A stretch of DNA of 64,000 nucleotides from Prosopocoilus inquinatus (taxonomy: Eukaryota > Arthropoda > Insecta > Coleoptera > Lucanidae). Under the pieces are notes generated by a model. The model ran no database searches. It was not told the origin of the DNA and saw only the letters and a list, made by a program, of their open reading frames with translations. Positions 36,391 through 49,965 of the stretch are shown piece by piece (position 1 is the stretch's first letter; each line of letters begins with the position of its first letter). The DNA lies in NCBI GenBank assembly GCA_036172665.1, contig CM069880.1:1924501-1988500 (forward strand), written 5' to 3'. Both the position numbers and the translations under genes were made by a program.

Positions 36391-38634
36391 ACACGTATTA
36401 GCGTAGTTCCTGTGATGTATCTAATTGATCCTTACTCATCTATCATGTTATTTGGCGTTTCGATGGACTCCAGTAACTTTGATATGAGATACGAAGTTCT
36501 CGGACGCAGCTGAAGCTGGAAATAGTTTTAAACGAAACAACACGCATTAGCGTTGTTCCTGTGATGTATCTAATCGATCCTTACTCATCTATCATGTTAT
36601 TTGACGTTTCGATGGACTCCAGTAACTTTGATGTGAGATACGACGTTTTCTTACGCAGCAGAAGCTGGAAATAGTTTTAAACGAAACAACACGCATTAGC
36701 GATGTTCCTGTGATGTATCTAATCGATCCTTACTCATCTATCATGTTATTTTACGTTTGGATGGACTCCAGTAACTCTGATGTGAGATACGACGTTTTCA
36801 GACGCAGCAGAAGCTGGAAATAGTTTTAAACGAAACAACACGTATTAGCGTTGTTCCTGTGCTGTATCTAATCGATCCTTTCTCATCTATCATGTCATTT
36901 GATGTTTGGATGGACTCCAGTAACTCTGTTGTGAGATACGAAGTTCTCGGACGCAGCAGAAGCTGGAAATAGTTTTAAACGAAACAACACGCATTAGCGT
37001 TGTTCCTGTGATGTATCTAATCGATCCTTACTCATCTATCTTGTTATTTGAAGTTTGGATAGACTCCAGTAACTCTGATGTGAGATACAAAGTTCTCGGA
37101 CGCAGCAGAAGCTGGAAATAGTTTTGAACGAAACAACACGTATTAGCGTTGTTCCTGTGATGTATCTAAACGATCCTTACTTATCTAACATGTTATTTGA
37201 CGTTTGGATGGACTCCAGTAAGTCTGATGTGAGATACAAAGTTTTTGGACGCAGCAGGAGCTTTAAATAGTTTTAAACGAAACAACACGTATTAGCGTTG
37301 TTCCTGTGCTGTATCTAATCGATCCTTACTTATCTATCATGTTATTTGACGTTTCGATGGACTCCAGTAACTCTGATATGAGATACGACGTTTTCGGACG
37401 CAGCAGAAGCTGGAAATAGTTTTAAACGAAACAACACGCATTAGCGATGTTCCTGTGATGTATCTAATCGATCCTTACTCATCTATCATGTTATTTTACC
37501 TTTGGATGGACTCCAGTAACTCTGATGTGAGATACAAAGTTTTTGGACGCAGCAGAAGCTGGAAATAGTTTTGAACGAAACAACACGTATTAGCGTTGTT
37601 CCTGTGATGTATCTAATCGATCCTTACTTAGCTACTATGTTATTTGACGTTTCGATGGACTCCAGTAACTCTAATGTGAGATACGAAATTTTCGGACGCA
37701 GCAGCAGCTGGAAATAGTTTTAAACGAAACAACACATATTAGCGTTGTTCCTGTGATGTATCTAATCGATCCTTATTCATCTATCATGTTATTTGACGTT
37801 TGGACGGACTCCAGTATCTCTGATGTGAGATACAAAGTTCTCGGACGCAGCAGAAGCTGGAAATAGTTTTGAACGAAACAACACGTATTAGCGTTGTTCC
37901 TGTGATGTATCTAAACGATCCTTACTTATCTAACATATTATTTGACGTTTGGATGGCCTCCAGTAAGTCTGATGTGAGATACAAAGTTTTTGGACGCAGC
38001 AGGAGCTTGAAATAGTTTTAAACGAAACAACACGCATTAGCGTTGTTCCTGTGATGTATCTAATCGATCCTTACTCATATATCATGTTATTTGGCGTTTC
38101 GATGGACTCCAGTAACTTTGATGTGAGATACGAAGTTCTCGGACGCAGCTGAAGCTGGAAATAGTTTTAAACGAAACAAAACGCATTAGCGTTGTTCCTG
38201 TGATGTATCTAATCGATCCTTACTCATCTATCATGTTATTTGGCGTTTCGATGGACTCCAGTAACTTTGATGTGAGATACGAAGTTCTCGGACGCAGCTG
38301 AAGCTAGAAATAGTTTTAAACGAAACAACACGCATTAGCCTTGTTCCTGTGATGTATCTAATCGATCCTTACTTATCTATCATGTTATTTGACGTTTCGA
38401 TGGACTCCAGTATCTCTGATGTGAGATACGAAGTTCTCGGACGCAGCAGAAGCTGGAAATAGTTTTAAACGAAACAACACGCATTAGCGTTGTTCCTGTG
38501 ATGTATCTAATTGATCCTTACTCATCTATCATGTTATTTGGCGTTTCGATGGACTCCAGTAACGTTGATATGAGATACGAAGTTCTCGGACGCAGCTGAA
38601 GCTGGAAATAGTTTTAAACGAAACAACACGCATT

Positions 38635-41594
38635 AGCGTTGTTCCTGTGATGTATCTAATCGATCCTTACTCATCTATCATGTTATTTGACGTTTGGACG
38701 GACTCCAGTAACTCTGATGTGAGATACAAAGTTCTCGGACGCAGCAGAAGCTGGAAATAGTTTCGAACGAAACAACACGTATTAGCGTTATTCCTGTGAT
38801 GTATCTAAACTATCCTTACTTATCTAACATGTTATTTGACGTTTGGATGGCCTCCAGTAAGTCTGATGTGAGATACAAAGTTTTTGGACGCAGCTGAAGT
38901 TAGAAATAGTTTTAAACGAAACAACACGCATTAGCGTTGTTCCTGTGATGTATCTAATCGATCCTTACTTATCTATCATGTTATTTGACGTTTCGATGGA
39001 CTCCAGTATCTCTGATGTGAGATACGAAGTTCTCGGACGCAGCAGAAGCTGGAAATAGTTTTAAACGAAACAACACGCATTAGCGTTGTTCCTGTGATGT
39101 ATCTAATTGATCCTTACTCATCTATCATGTTATTTGGCGTTTCGATGGACTCCAGTAACGTTGATATGAGATACGAAGTTCTCGGACGCAGCTGAAGCTG
39201 GAAATAGTTTTAAACGAAACAACACGCATTAGCGTTGTTCCTGTGATGTATCTAATCGATCCTTACTCATCTATCATGTTATTTGACGTTTCGATGGACT
39301 CCAGTAACTTTGATGTGAGATACGACGTTTTCTTACGCAGCAGAAGCTGGAAATAGTTTTAAACGAAACAACACGCATTAGCGATGTTCCTGTGATGTAT
39401 CTAATCGATCCCTACTCATCTATCATGTTATTTTACGTTTGGATGGACTCCAGTAACTCTGATGTGAGTTACAAAGTTTTTGGACGCAGCAGAAGCTGGA
39501 AATAGTTTTGAACGAAACAACACGTATTAGCGTTGTTCCTGTGATGTATCTAATCGATCCTTACTTAGCTACTATGTTATTTGACGTTTCGATGGACTCC
39601 AGTAACTCTAATGTGAGATACGAAATTTTCGGATGCAGCAGCAGCTGGAAATAGTTTTAAACGAAACAACACATATTAGCGTTGTTCCTGTGATGTATCT
39701 AATCGATCCTTACTCATCTATCATGTTATTTGAAGTTTGGATGGACTCCAGTAACTCTGATGTGAGATACAAAGTTCTCGGACGCAGCAGAAGCTGGAAA
39801 TAGTTTTGAAGGAAACAACACGTATTAGCGTTGTTCCTGTGATGTATCTAAACGATCCTTACGTATCTAACATGTTATTTGACGTTTGGATGGACTCCAG
39901 TAAGTCTGATGTGAGATACAAAGTTTTTGGACGCAGCAGGAGCTGGAAATAGTTTTAAACGAAACAACACGTATTAGCGATGTTCCTGTGATGTATCTAA
40001 TCGATCCTTACTCATGTATCATGTTATTTTACGTTTGGATGGACTCCAGTAACTCTGATGTGAGATACAAAGTTTTTGGACGCAGCAGAAACTGGAAATA
40101 GTTTTGAACGAAACAACACGTATTAGCGCTGTTCCTGTGATGTATCTAATCGATCCTTACTTAGCTACTATGTTATTTGACGTTTCAATGGACTCCAGTA
40201 ACTCTAATGTGAGATACGAAATTTTCGGACGCAGCAGCAGCTGGAAATAGTTTTAAACGAAACAACACATATTAGCGTTGTTCCTGTGATGTATCTAATC
40301 GATCCTTACTCATCTATCATGTTATTTGACGTTTGGACGGACTCCAGTAACTCTGATGTGAGATACAAAGTTCTCGGACGCAGCAGAAGCTGGAAATAGT
40401 TTCGAACGAAACAACACGTATTAGCGTTATTCCTGTGATGTATCTAAACTATCCTTACTTATCTAACATGTTATTTGACGTTTGGATGGCCTCCAGTAAG
40501 TCTGATGTGAGATACAAAGTTTTTGGACGCAGCTGAAGTTAGAAATAGTTTTAAACGAAACAACACGCATTAGCGTTGTTCCTGTGATGTATCTAATCGA
40601 TCCTTACTTATCTATCATGTTATTTGACGTTTCGATGGACTCCAGTAACTCTGATGTGAGATACGAAGTTCTCGGACGCAGCAGAAGCTGGAAATAGTTT
40701 TAAACGAAACAACACGCATTAGCGTTGTTCCTGTGATGTATCTAATTGATCCTTACTCATCTATCATGTTATTTGGCGTTTCGATGGACTCCAGTAACTT
40801 TGATGTGAGATACGAAGTTCTCGGACGCAGCTGAAGCTAGAAATAGTTTTAAACGAAACAACACGCATTAGCGTTGTTCCTGTGATGTATCTAATCGATC
40901 CTTACTTATCTATCATGTTATTTGACGTTTCGATGGACTCCAGTAACTCTGATGTGAGATACGACGTTTTCAGACGCAGCAGAAGCTGGAAATAGTTTTA
41001 AACGAAACAACACGTATTAGCGTTGTTCCTGTGATGTATCTAATCGATCCTTACTTATCTATCATGTTATTTGACGTTTGGATGGACTCCAGTAACTCTG
41101 ATGTGAGATACGAAGTTCTCGGACGCAGCAGAAGCTGGAAATAGTTTTAAACGAAACAACACGCATTAGCGTTGTTCCTGTGATGTATCTAATTGATCCT
41201 TACTCATCTATCATGTTATTTGGCGTTTCGATGGACTCCAGTAACTTTGATATGAGATACGAAGTTCTCGGACGCAGCTGAAGCTGGAAATAGTTTTAAA
41301 CGAAACAACACGCATTAGCGTTGTTCCTGTGATGTATCTAATCGATCCTTACTCATCTATCATGTTATTTGACGTTTCGATGGACTCCAGTAACTTTGAT
41401 GTGAGATACGACGTTTTCTTACGCAGCAGAAGCTGGAAATAGTTTTAAACGAAACAACACGCATTAGCGATGTTCCTGTGATGTATCTAATCGATCCTTA
41501 CTCATCTATCATGTTATTTTACGTTTGGATGGACTCCAGTAACTCTGATGTGAGATACGACGTTTTCAGACGCAGCAGAAGCTGGAAATAGTTT
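38635..41594 (+). repeat. 3-kb segment duplicated 23 monomers apart, copy 1
   Basis: The segment matches 42062-45021 at 3427 bp (23 x 149). GTGAGTTAC (39464 and 42891), TTTCGAACG (38761 and 42188) and GGATGCAGCAGCAGC (near 39630 and 43060) recur at that offset. Differences are single bases, such as GCAGCAGAAG versus GCAGGAGAAG. It ends near 41594, where GTTTTGAAGG replaces GTTTTAAACG. Confidence 0.83.
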
Positions 41595-42061
41595 TGAAGG
41601 AAACAACACGTATTAGCGTTGTTCCTGTGATGTATCTAAACGATCCTTACGTATCTAACATGTTATTTGACGTTTGGATGGACTCCAGTAAGTCTGATGT
41701 GAGATACAAAGTTTTTGGACGCAGCAGGAGCTGGAAATAGTTTTAAACGAAACAACACGTATTAGCGATGTTCCTGTGATGTCTCTAATCGATCCTTACT
41801 CATGTATCATGTTATTTTACGTTTGGATGGACTCCAGTAACTCTGATGTGAGATACAAAGTTTTTGGACGCAGCAGAAACTGGAAATAGTTTTAAACGAA
41901 ACAACACGTATTAGCGCTGTTCCTGTGATGTATCTAATCGATCCTTACTTAGCTACTATGTTATTTGACGTTTCAATGGACTCCAGTAACTCTAATGTGA
42001 GATACGAAATTTTCGGACGCAGCAGCAGCTGGAAAAAGTTTTAAACGAAACAACACATATT

Positions 42062-45021
42062 AGCGTTGTTCCTGTGATGTATCTAATCGATCCTTACTCA
42101 TCTATCATGTTATTTGACGTTTGGACGGACTCCAGTAACTCTGATGTGAGATACAAAGTTCTCGGACGCAGCAGAAGCTGGAAATAGTTTCGAACGAAAC
42201 AACACGTATTAGCGTTATTCCTGTGATGTATCTAAACTATCCTTACTTATCTAACATGTTATTTGACGTTTGGATGGCCTCCAGTAAGTCTGATGTGAGA
42301 TACAAAGTTTTTGGACGCAGCTGAAGTTAGAAATAGTTTTAAACGAAACAACACGCATTAGCGTTGTTCCTGTGATGTATCTAATCGATCCTTACTTATC
42401 TATCATGTTATTTGACGTTTCGATGGACTCCAGTATCTCTGATGTGAGATACGAAGTTCTCGGACGCAGCAGAAGCTGGAAATAGTTTTAAACGAAACAA
42501 CACGCATTAGCGTTGTTCCTGTGATGTATCTAATTGATCCTTACTCATCTATCATGTTATTTGGCGTTTCGATGGACTCCAGTAACGTTGATATGAGATA
42601 CGAAGTTCTCGGACGCAGCTGAAGCTGGAAATAGTTTTAAACGAAACAACACGCATTAGCGTTGTTCCTGTGATGTATCTAATCGATCCTTACTCATCTA
42701 TCATGTTATTTGACGTTTCGATGGACTCCAGTAACTTTGATGTGAGATACGACGTTTTCTTACGCAGCAGAAGCTGGAAATAGTTTTAAACGAAACAACA
42801 CGCATTAGCGATGTTCCTGTGATGTATCTAATCGATCCCTACTCATCTATCATGTTATTTTACGTTTGGATGGACTCCAGTAACTCTGATGTGAGTTACA
42901 AAGTTTTTGGACGCAGGAGAAGCTGGAAATAGTTTTGAACGAAACAACACGTATTAGCGTTGTTCCTGTGATGTATCTAATCGATCCTTACTTAGCTACT
43001 ATGTTATTTGACGTTTCGATGGACTCCAGTAACTCTAATGTGAGATACGAAATTTTCGGATGCAGCAGCAGCTGGAAATAGTTTTAAACGAAACAACACA
43101 TATTAGCGTTGTTCCTGTGATGTATCTAATCGATCCTTACTCATCTATCATGTTATTTGAAGTTTGGATGGACTCCAGTAACTCTGATGTGAGATACAAA
43201 GTTCTCGGACGCAGCAGAAGCTGGAAATAGTTTTGAAGGAAACAACACGTATTAGCGTTGTTCCTGTGATGTATCTAAACGATCCTTACGTATCTAACAT
43301 GTTATTTGACGTTTGGATGGACTCCAGTAAGTCTGATGTGAGATACAAAGTTTTTGGACGCAGCAGGAGCTGGAAATAGTTTTAAACGAAACAACACGTA
43401 TTAGCGATGTTCCTGTGATGTATCTAATCGATCCTTACTCATGTATCATGTTATTTTACGTTTGGATGGACTCCAGTAACTCTGATGTGAGATACAAAGT
43501 TTTTGGACGCAGCAGAAACTGGAAATAGTTTTGAACGAAACAACACGTATTAGCGCTGTTCCTGTGATGTATCTAATCGATCCTTACTTAGCTACTATGT
43601 TATTTGACGTTTCAATGGACTCCAGTAACTCTAATGTGAGATACGAAATTTTCGGACGCAGCAGCAGCTGGAAATAGTTTTAAACGAAACAACACATATT
43701 AGCGTTGTTCCTGTGATGTATCTAATCGATCCTTACTCATCTATCATGTTATTTGACGTTTGGACGGACTCCAGTAACTCTGATGTGAGATACAAAGTTC
43801 TCGGACGCAGCAGAAGCTGGAAATAGTTTCGAACGAAACAACACGTATTAGCGTTATTCCTGTGATGTATCTAAACTATCCTTACTTATCTAACATGTTA
43901 TTTGACGTTTGGATGGCCTCCAGTAAGTCTGATGTGAGATACAAAGTTTTTGGACGCAGCTGAAGTTAGAAATAGTTTTAAACGAAACAACACGCATTAG
44001 CGTTGTTCCTGTGATGTATCTAATCGATCCTTACTTATCTATCATGTTATTTGACGTTTCGATGGACTCCAGTAACTCTGATGTGAGATACGAAGTTCTC
44101 GGACGCAGCAGAAGCTGGAAATAGTTTTAAACGAAACAACACGCATTAGCGTTGTTCCTGTGATGTATCTAATTGATCCTTACTCATCTATCATGTTATT
44201 TGGCGTTTCGATGGACTCCAGTAACTTTGATGTGAGATACGAAGTTCTCGGACGCAGCTGAAGCTAGAAATAGTTTTAAACGAAACAACACGCATTAGCG
44301 TTGTTCCTGTGATGTATCTAATCGATCCTTACTTATCTATCATGTTATTTGACGTTTCGATGGACTCCAGTAACTCTGATGTGAGATACGACGTTTTCAG
44401 ACGCAGCAGAAGCTGGAAATAGTTTTAAACGAAACAACACGTATTAGCGTTGTTCCTGTGATGTATCTAATCGATCCTTACTTATCTATCATGTTATTTG
44501 ACGTTTGGATGGACTCCAGTAACTCTGATGTGAGATACGAAGTTCTCGGACGCAGCAGAAGCTGGAAATAGTTTTAAACGAAACAACACGCATTAGCGTT
44601 GTTCCTGTGATGTATCTAATTGATCCTTACTCATCTATCATGTTATTTGGCGTTTCGATGGACTCCAGTAACTTTGATATGAGATACGAAGTTCTCGGAC
44701 GCAGCTGAAGCTGGAAATAGTTTTAAACGAAACAACACGCATTAGCGTTGTTCCTGTGATGTATCTAATCGATCCTTACTCATCTATCATGTTATTTGAC
44801 GTTTCGATGGACTCCAGTAACTTTGATGTGAGATACGACGTTTTCTTACGCAGCAGAAGCTGGAAATAGTTTTAAACGAAACAACACGCATTAGCGATGT
44901 TCCTGTGATGTATCTAATCGATCCTTACTCATCTATCATGTTATTTTACGTTTGGATGGACTCCAGTAACTCTGATGTGAGATACGACGTTTTCAGACGC
45001 AGTAGAAGCTGGAAATAGTTT
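42062..45021 (+). repeat. 3-kb segment duplicated 23 monomers apart, copy 2
   Basis: This is the second copy of 38635-41594. The 0.47 kb between the copies (41595-42061) consists of ordinary b, d and e monomers. The GCAGGAGAAG variant near 42914 is also found near 57220, so material related to this copy has spread further right in block D. Confidence 0.83.
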
Positions 45022-46687
45022 TAAACGAAACAACACGTATTAGCGTTGTTCCTGTGCTGTATCTAATCGATCCTTTCTCACCTATCATGTCATTTGATGT
45101 TTGGATGGACTCCAGTAACTCTGATGTGAGATACGAAGTTCTCGGACGCAGCAGAAGCTGGAAATAGTTTTAAACGAAACAACACGCATTAGCGTTGTTC
45201 CTGTGATGTATCTAATCGATCCTTACTCATCTATCTTGTTATTTGAAGTTTGGATGGACTCCAGTAACTCTGATGTGAGATACAAAGTTCTCGGACGCAG
45301 CAGAAGCTGGAAATAGTTTTGAACGAAACAACACGTATTAGCGTTGTTCCTGTGATGTATCTAAACGATCCTTACGTATCTAACATGTTATTTGACGTTT
45401 GGATGGACTCCAGTAAGTCTGATGTGAGATACAAAGTTTTTGGACGCAGCAGGAGCTGGAAATAGTTTTAAACGAAACAACACGTATTAGCGATGTTCCT
45501 GTGATGTATCTAATCGATCCTTACTCATCTATCTTGTTATTTGACGTTTGGATGGACTCCAGTAAGTCTGATGTGAGATACAAAGTTTTTGGACGCAGCA
45601 GGAGCTTTAAATAGTTTTAAACGAAACAACACGTATTAGCGTTGTTCCTGTGCTGTATCTAATCGATCCTTACTTATCTATCATGTTATTTGACGTTTCG
45701 ATGGACTCCAGTAACTCTGATATGAGATACGACGTTTTCGGACGCAGCAGAAGCTGGAAATAGTTTTAAACGAAACAACACGCATTAGCGATGTTCCTGT
45801 GATGTATCTAATCGATCCTTACTCATCTATCATGTTATTTTACGTTTGGATGGACTCCAGTAACTCTGATGTGAGATACAAAGTTTTTGGACGCAGCAGA
45901 AGCTGGAAATAGTTTTGAACGAAACAACACGTATTAGCGTTGTTCCTGTGATGTATCTAATCGATCCTTACTTAGCTACTATGTTATTTGACGTTTCGAT
46001 GGACTCCAGTAACTCTAATGTGAGATACGAAATTTTCGGACGCAGCAGCAGCTGGAAATAGTTTTAAACGAAACAACACATATTAGCGTTGTTCCTGTGA
46101 TGTATCTAATCGATCCTTATTCATCTATCATGTTATTTGACGTTTGGACGGACTCCAGTAACTCTGATGTGAGATACAAAGTTCTCGGACGCAGCAGAAG
46201 CTGGAAATAGTTTTGAACGAAACAACACGTATTAGCGTTGTTCCTGTGATGTATCTAAACGATCCTTACTTATCTAACATATTATTTGACGTTTGGATGG
46301 CCTCCAGTAAGTCTGATGTGAGATACAAAGTTTTTGGACGCAGCAGGAGCTTGAAATAGTTTTAAACGAAACAACACGCATTAGCGTTGTTCCTGTGATG
46401 TATCTAATCGATCCTTACTCATATATCATGTTATTTGGCGTTTCGATGGACTCCAGTAACTTTGATGTGAGATACGAAGTTCTCGGACGCAGCTGAAGCT
46501 GGAAATAGTTTTAAACGAAACAACACGCATTAGCGTTGTTCCTGTGATGTATCTAATCGATCCTTACTCATCTATCATGTTATTTGGCGTTTCGATGGAC
46601 TCCAGTAACTTTGATGTGAGATACGAAGTTCTCGGACGCAGCTGAAGCTAGAAATAGTTTTAAACGAAACAACACGCATTAGCCTTG

Positions 46688-48326
46688 TTCCTGTGATGTA
46701 TCTAATCGATCCTTACTTATCTATCATGTTATTTGACGTTTCGATGGACTCCAGTATCTCTGATGTGAGATACGAAGTTCTCGGACGCAGCAGAAGCTGG
46801 AAATAGTTTTAAACGAAACAACACGCATTAGCGTTGTTCCTGTGATGTATCTAATTGATCCTTACTCATCTATCATGTTATTTGGCGTTTCGATGGACTC
46901 CAGTAACGTTGATATGAGATACGAAGTTCTCGGACGCAGCTGAAGCTGGAAATAGTTTTAAACGAAACAACACGCATTAGCGTTGTTCCTGTGATGTATC
47001 TAATCGATCCTTACTCATCTATCATGTTATTTGACGTTTCGATGGACTCCAGTAACTTTGATGTGAGATACGACGTTTTCTTACGCAGCAGAAGCTGGAA
47101 ATAGTTTTAAACGAAACAACACGCATTAGCGATGTTCCTGTGATGTATCTAATCGATCCCTACTCATCTATCATGTTATTTTACGTTTGGATGGACTCCA
47201 GTAACTCTGATGTGAGTTACAAAGTTTTTGGACGCAGCAGAAGCTGGAAATAGTTTTGAACGAAACAACACGTATTAGCGTTGTTCCTGTGATGTATCTA
47301 ATCGATCCTTACTTAGCTACTATGTTATTTGACGTTTCGATGGACTCCAGTAACTCTAATGTGAGATACGAAATTTTCGGACGCAGCAGCAGCTGGAAAT
47401 AGTTTTAAACGAAACAACACATATTAGCGTTGTTCCTGTGATGTATCTAATCGATCCTTACTCATCTATCATGTTATTTGAAGTTTGGATGGACTCCAGT
47501 AACTCTGATGTGAGATACAAAGTTCTCGGACGCAGCAGAAGCTGGAAATAGTTTTGAAGGAAACAACACGTATTAGCGTTGTTCCTGTGATGTATCTAAA
47601 CGATCCTTACGTATCTAACATGTTATTTGACGTTTGGATGGACTCCAGTAAGTCTGATGTGAGATACAAAGTTTTTGGACGCAGCAGGATCTGGAAATAG
47701 TTTTAAACGAAACAACACGTATTAGCGATGTTCCTGTGATGTATCTAATCGATCCTTACTCATGTATCATGTTATTTTACGTTTGGATGGACTCCAGTAA
47801 CTCTGATGTGAGATACAAAGTTTTTGGACGCAGCAGAAACTGGAAATAGTTTTAAACGAAACAACACGTATTAGCGCTGTTCCTGTGATGTATCTAATCG
47901 ATCCTTACTTAGCTACTATGTTATTTGACGTTTCAATGGACTCCAGTAACTCTAATGTGAGATACGAAATTTTCGGACGCAGCAGCAGCTGGAAATAGTT
48001 TTAAACGAAACAACACATATTAGCGTTGTTCCTGTGATGTATCTAATCGATCCTTACTCATCTATCATGTTATTTGACGTTTGGACGGACTCCAGTAACT
48101 CTGATGTGAGATACAAAGTTCTCGGACGCAGCAGAAGCTGGAAATAGTTTCGAACGAAACAACACGTATTAGCGTTATTCCTGTGATGTATCTAAACTAT
48201 CCTTACTTATCTAACATGTTATTTGACGTTTGGATGGCCTCCAGTAAGTCTGATGTGAGATACAAAGTTTTTGGACGCAGCTGAAGTTAGAAATAGTTTT
48301 AAACGAAACAACACGCATTAGCGTTG
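46688..48326 (+). repeat. 11-monomer (1639-bp) higher-order repeat, copy 1
   Basis: The unit is in tandem with the next 1639 bp. GTGAGTTAC occurs at 47212 and 48851 and TTTCGAACG at 48148 and 49787. The same 1639-bp spacing separates TTTCGAACG at 38761 and 40400 and at 42188 and 43827, and TTTTCTTACG at 32322 and 33961, so 11 monomers is a recurrent higher-order length in block D. Confidence 0.87.
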
Positions 48327-49965
48327 TTCCTGTGATGTATCTAATCGATCCTTACTTATCTATCATGTTATTTGACGTTTCGATGGACTCCAGTATCTCT
48401 GATGTGAGATACGAAGTTCTCGGACGCAGCAGAAGCTGGAAATAGTTTTAAACGAAACAACACGCATTAGCGTTGTTCCTGTGATGTATCTAATTGATCC
48501 TTACTCATCTATCATGTTATTTGGCGTTTCGATGGACTCCAGTAACGTTGATATGAGATACGAAGTTCTCGGACGCAGCTGAAGCTGGAAATAGTTTTAA
48601 ACGAAACAACACGCATTAGCGTTGTTCCTGTGATGTATCTAATCGATCCTTACTCATCTATCATGTTATTTGACGTTTCGATGGCCTCCAGTAACTTTGA
48701 TGTGAGATACGACGTTTTCTTACGCAGCAGAAGCTGGAAATAGTTTTAAACGAAACAACACGCATTAGCGATGTTCCTGTGATGTATCTAATCGATCCCT
48801 ACTCATCTATCATGTTATTTTACGTTTGGATGGACTCCAGTAACTCTGATGTGAGTTACAAAGTTTTTGGACGCAGCAGAAGCTGGAAATAGTTTTGAAC
48901 GAAACAACACGTATTAGCGTTGTTCCTGTGATGTATCTAATCGATCCTTACTTAGCTACTATGTTATTTGACGTTTCGATGGACTCCAGTAACTCTAATG
49001 TGAGATACGAAATTTTCGGACGCAGCAGCAGCTGGAAATAGTTTTAAACGAAACAACACATATTAGCGTTGTTCCTGTGATGTATCTAATCGATCCTTAC
49101 TCATCTATCATGTTATTTGAAGTTTGGATGGACTCCAGTAACTCTGATGTGAGATACAAAGTTCTCGGACGCAGCAGAAGCTGGAAATAGTTTTGAAGGA
49201 AACAACACGTATTAGCGTTGTTCCTGTGATGTATCTAAACGATCCTTACGTATCTAACATGTTATTTGACGTTTGGATGGACTCCAGTAAGTCTGATGTG
49301 AGATACAAAGTTTTTGGACGCAGCAGGAGCTGGAAATAGTTTTAAACGAAACAACACGTATTAGCGATGTTCCTGTGATGTATCTAATCGATCCTTACTC
49401 ATGTATCATGTTATTTTACGTTTGGATGGACTCCAGTAACTCTGATGTGAGATACAAAGTTTTTGGACGCAGCAGAAACTGGAAATAGTTTTGAACGAAA
49501 CAACACGTATTAGCGCTGTTCCTGTGATGTATCTAATCGATCCTTACTTAGCTACTATGTTATTTGACGTTTCAATGGACTCCAGTAACTCTAATGTGAG
49601 ATACGAAATTTTCGGACGCAGCAGCAGCTGGAAATAGTTTTAAACGAAACAACACATATTAGCGTTGTTCCTGTGATGTATCTAATCGATCCTTACTCAT
49701 CTATCATGTTATTTGACGTTTGGACGGACTCCAGTAACTCTGATGTGAGATACAAAGTTCTCGGACGCAGCAGAAGCTGGAAATAGTTTCGAACGAAACA
49801 ACACGTATTAGCGTTATTCCTGTGATGTATCTAAACTATCCTTACTTATCTAACATGTTATTTGACGTTTGGATGGCCTCCAGTAAGTCTGATGTGAGAT
49901 ACAAAGTTTTTGGACGCAGCTGAAGTTAGAAATAGTTTTAAACGAAACAACACGCATTAGCGTTG
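48327..49965 (+). repeat. 11-monomer (1639-bp) higher-order repeat, copy 2
   Basis: This is the tandem second copy, with very few substitutions (GCAGGATCTGG versus GCAGGAGCTGG, GTTTTAAACG versus GTTTTGAACG, one ATGGCCTCC). Similarity to copy 1 continues to about 50030 and then breaks where an additional monomer (about 50085-50233) has been gained. Confidence 0.87.
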
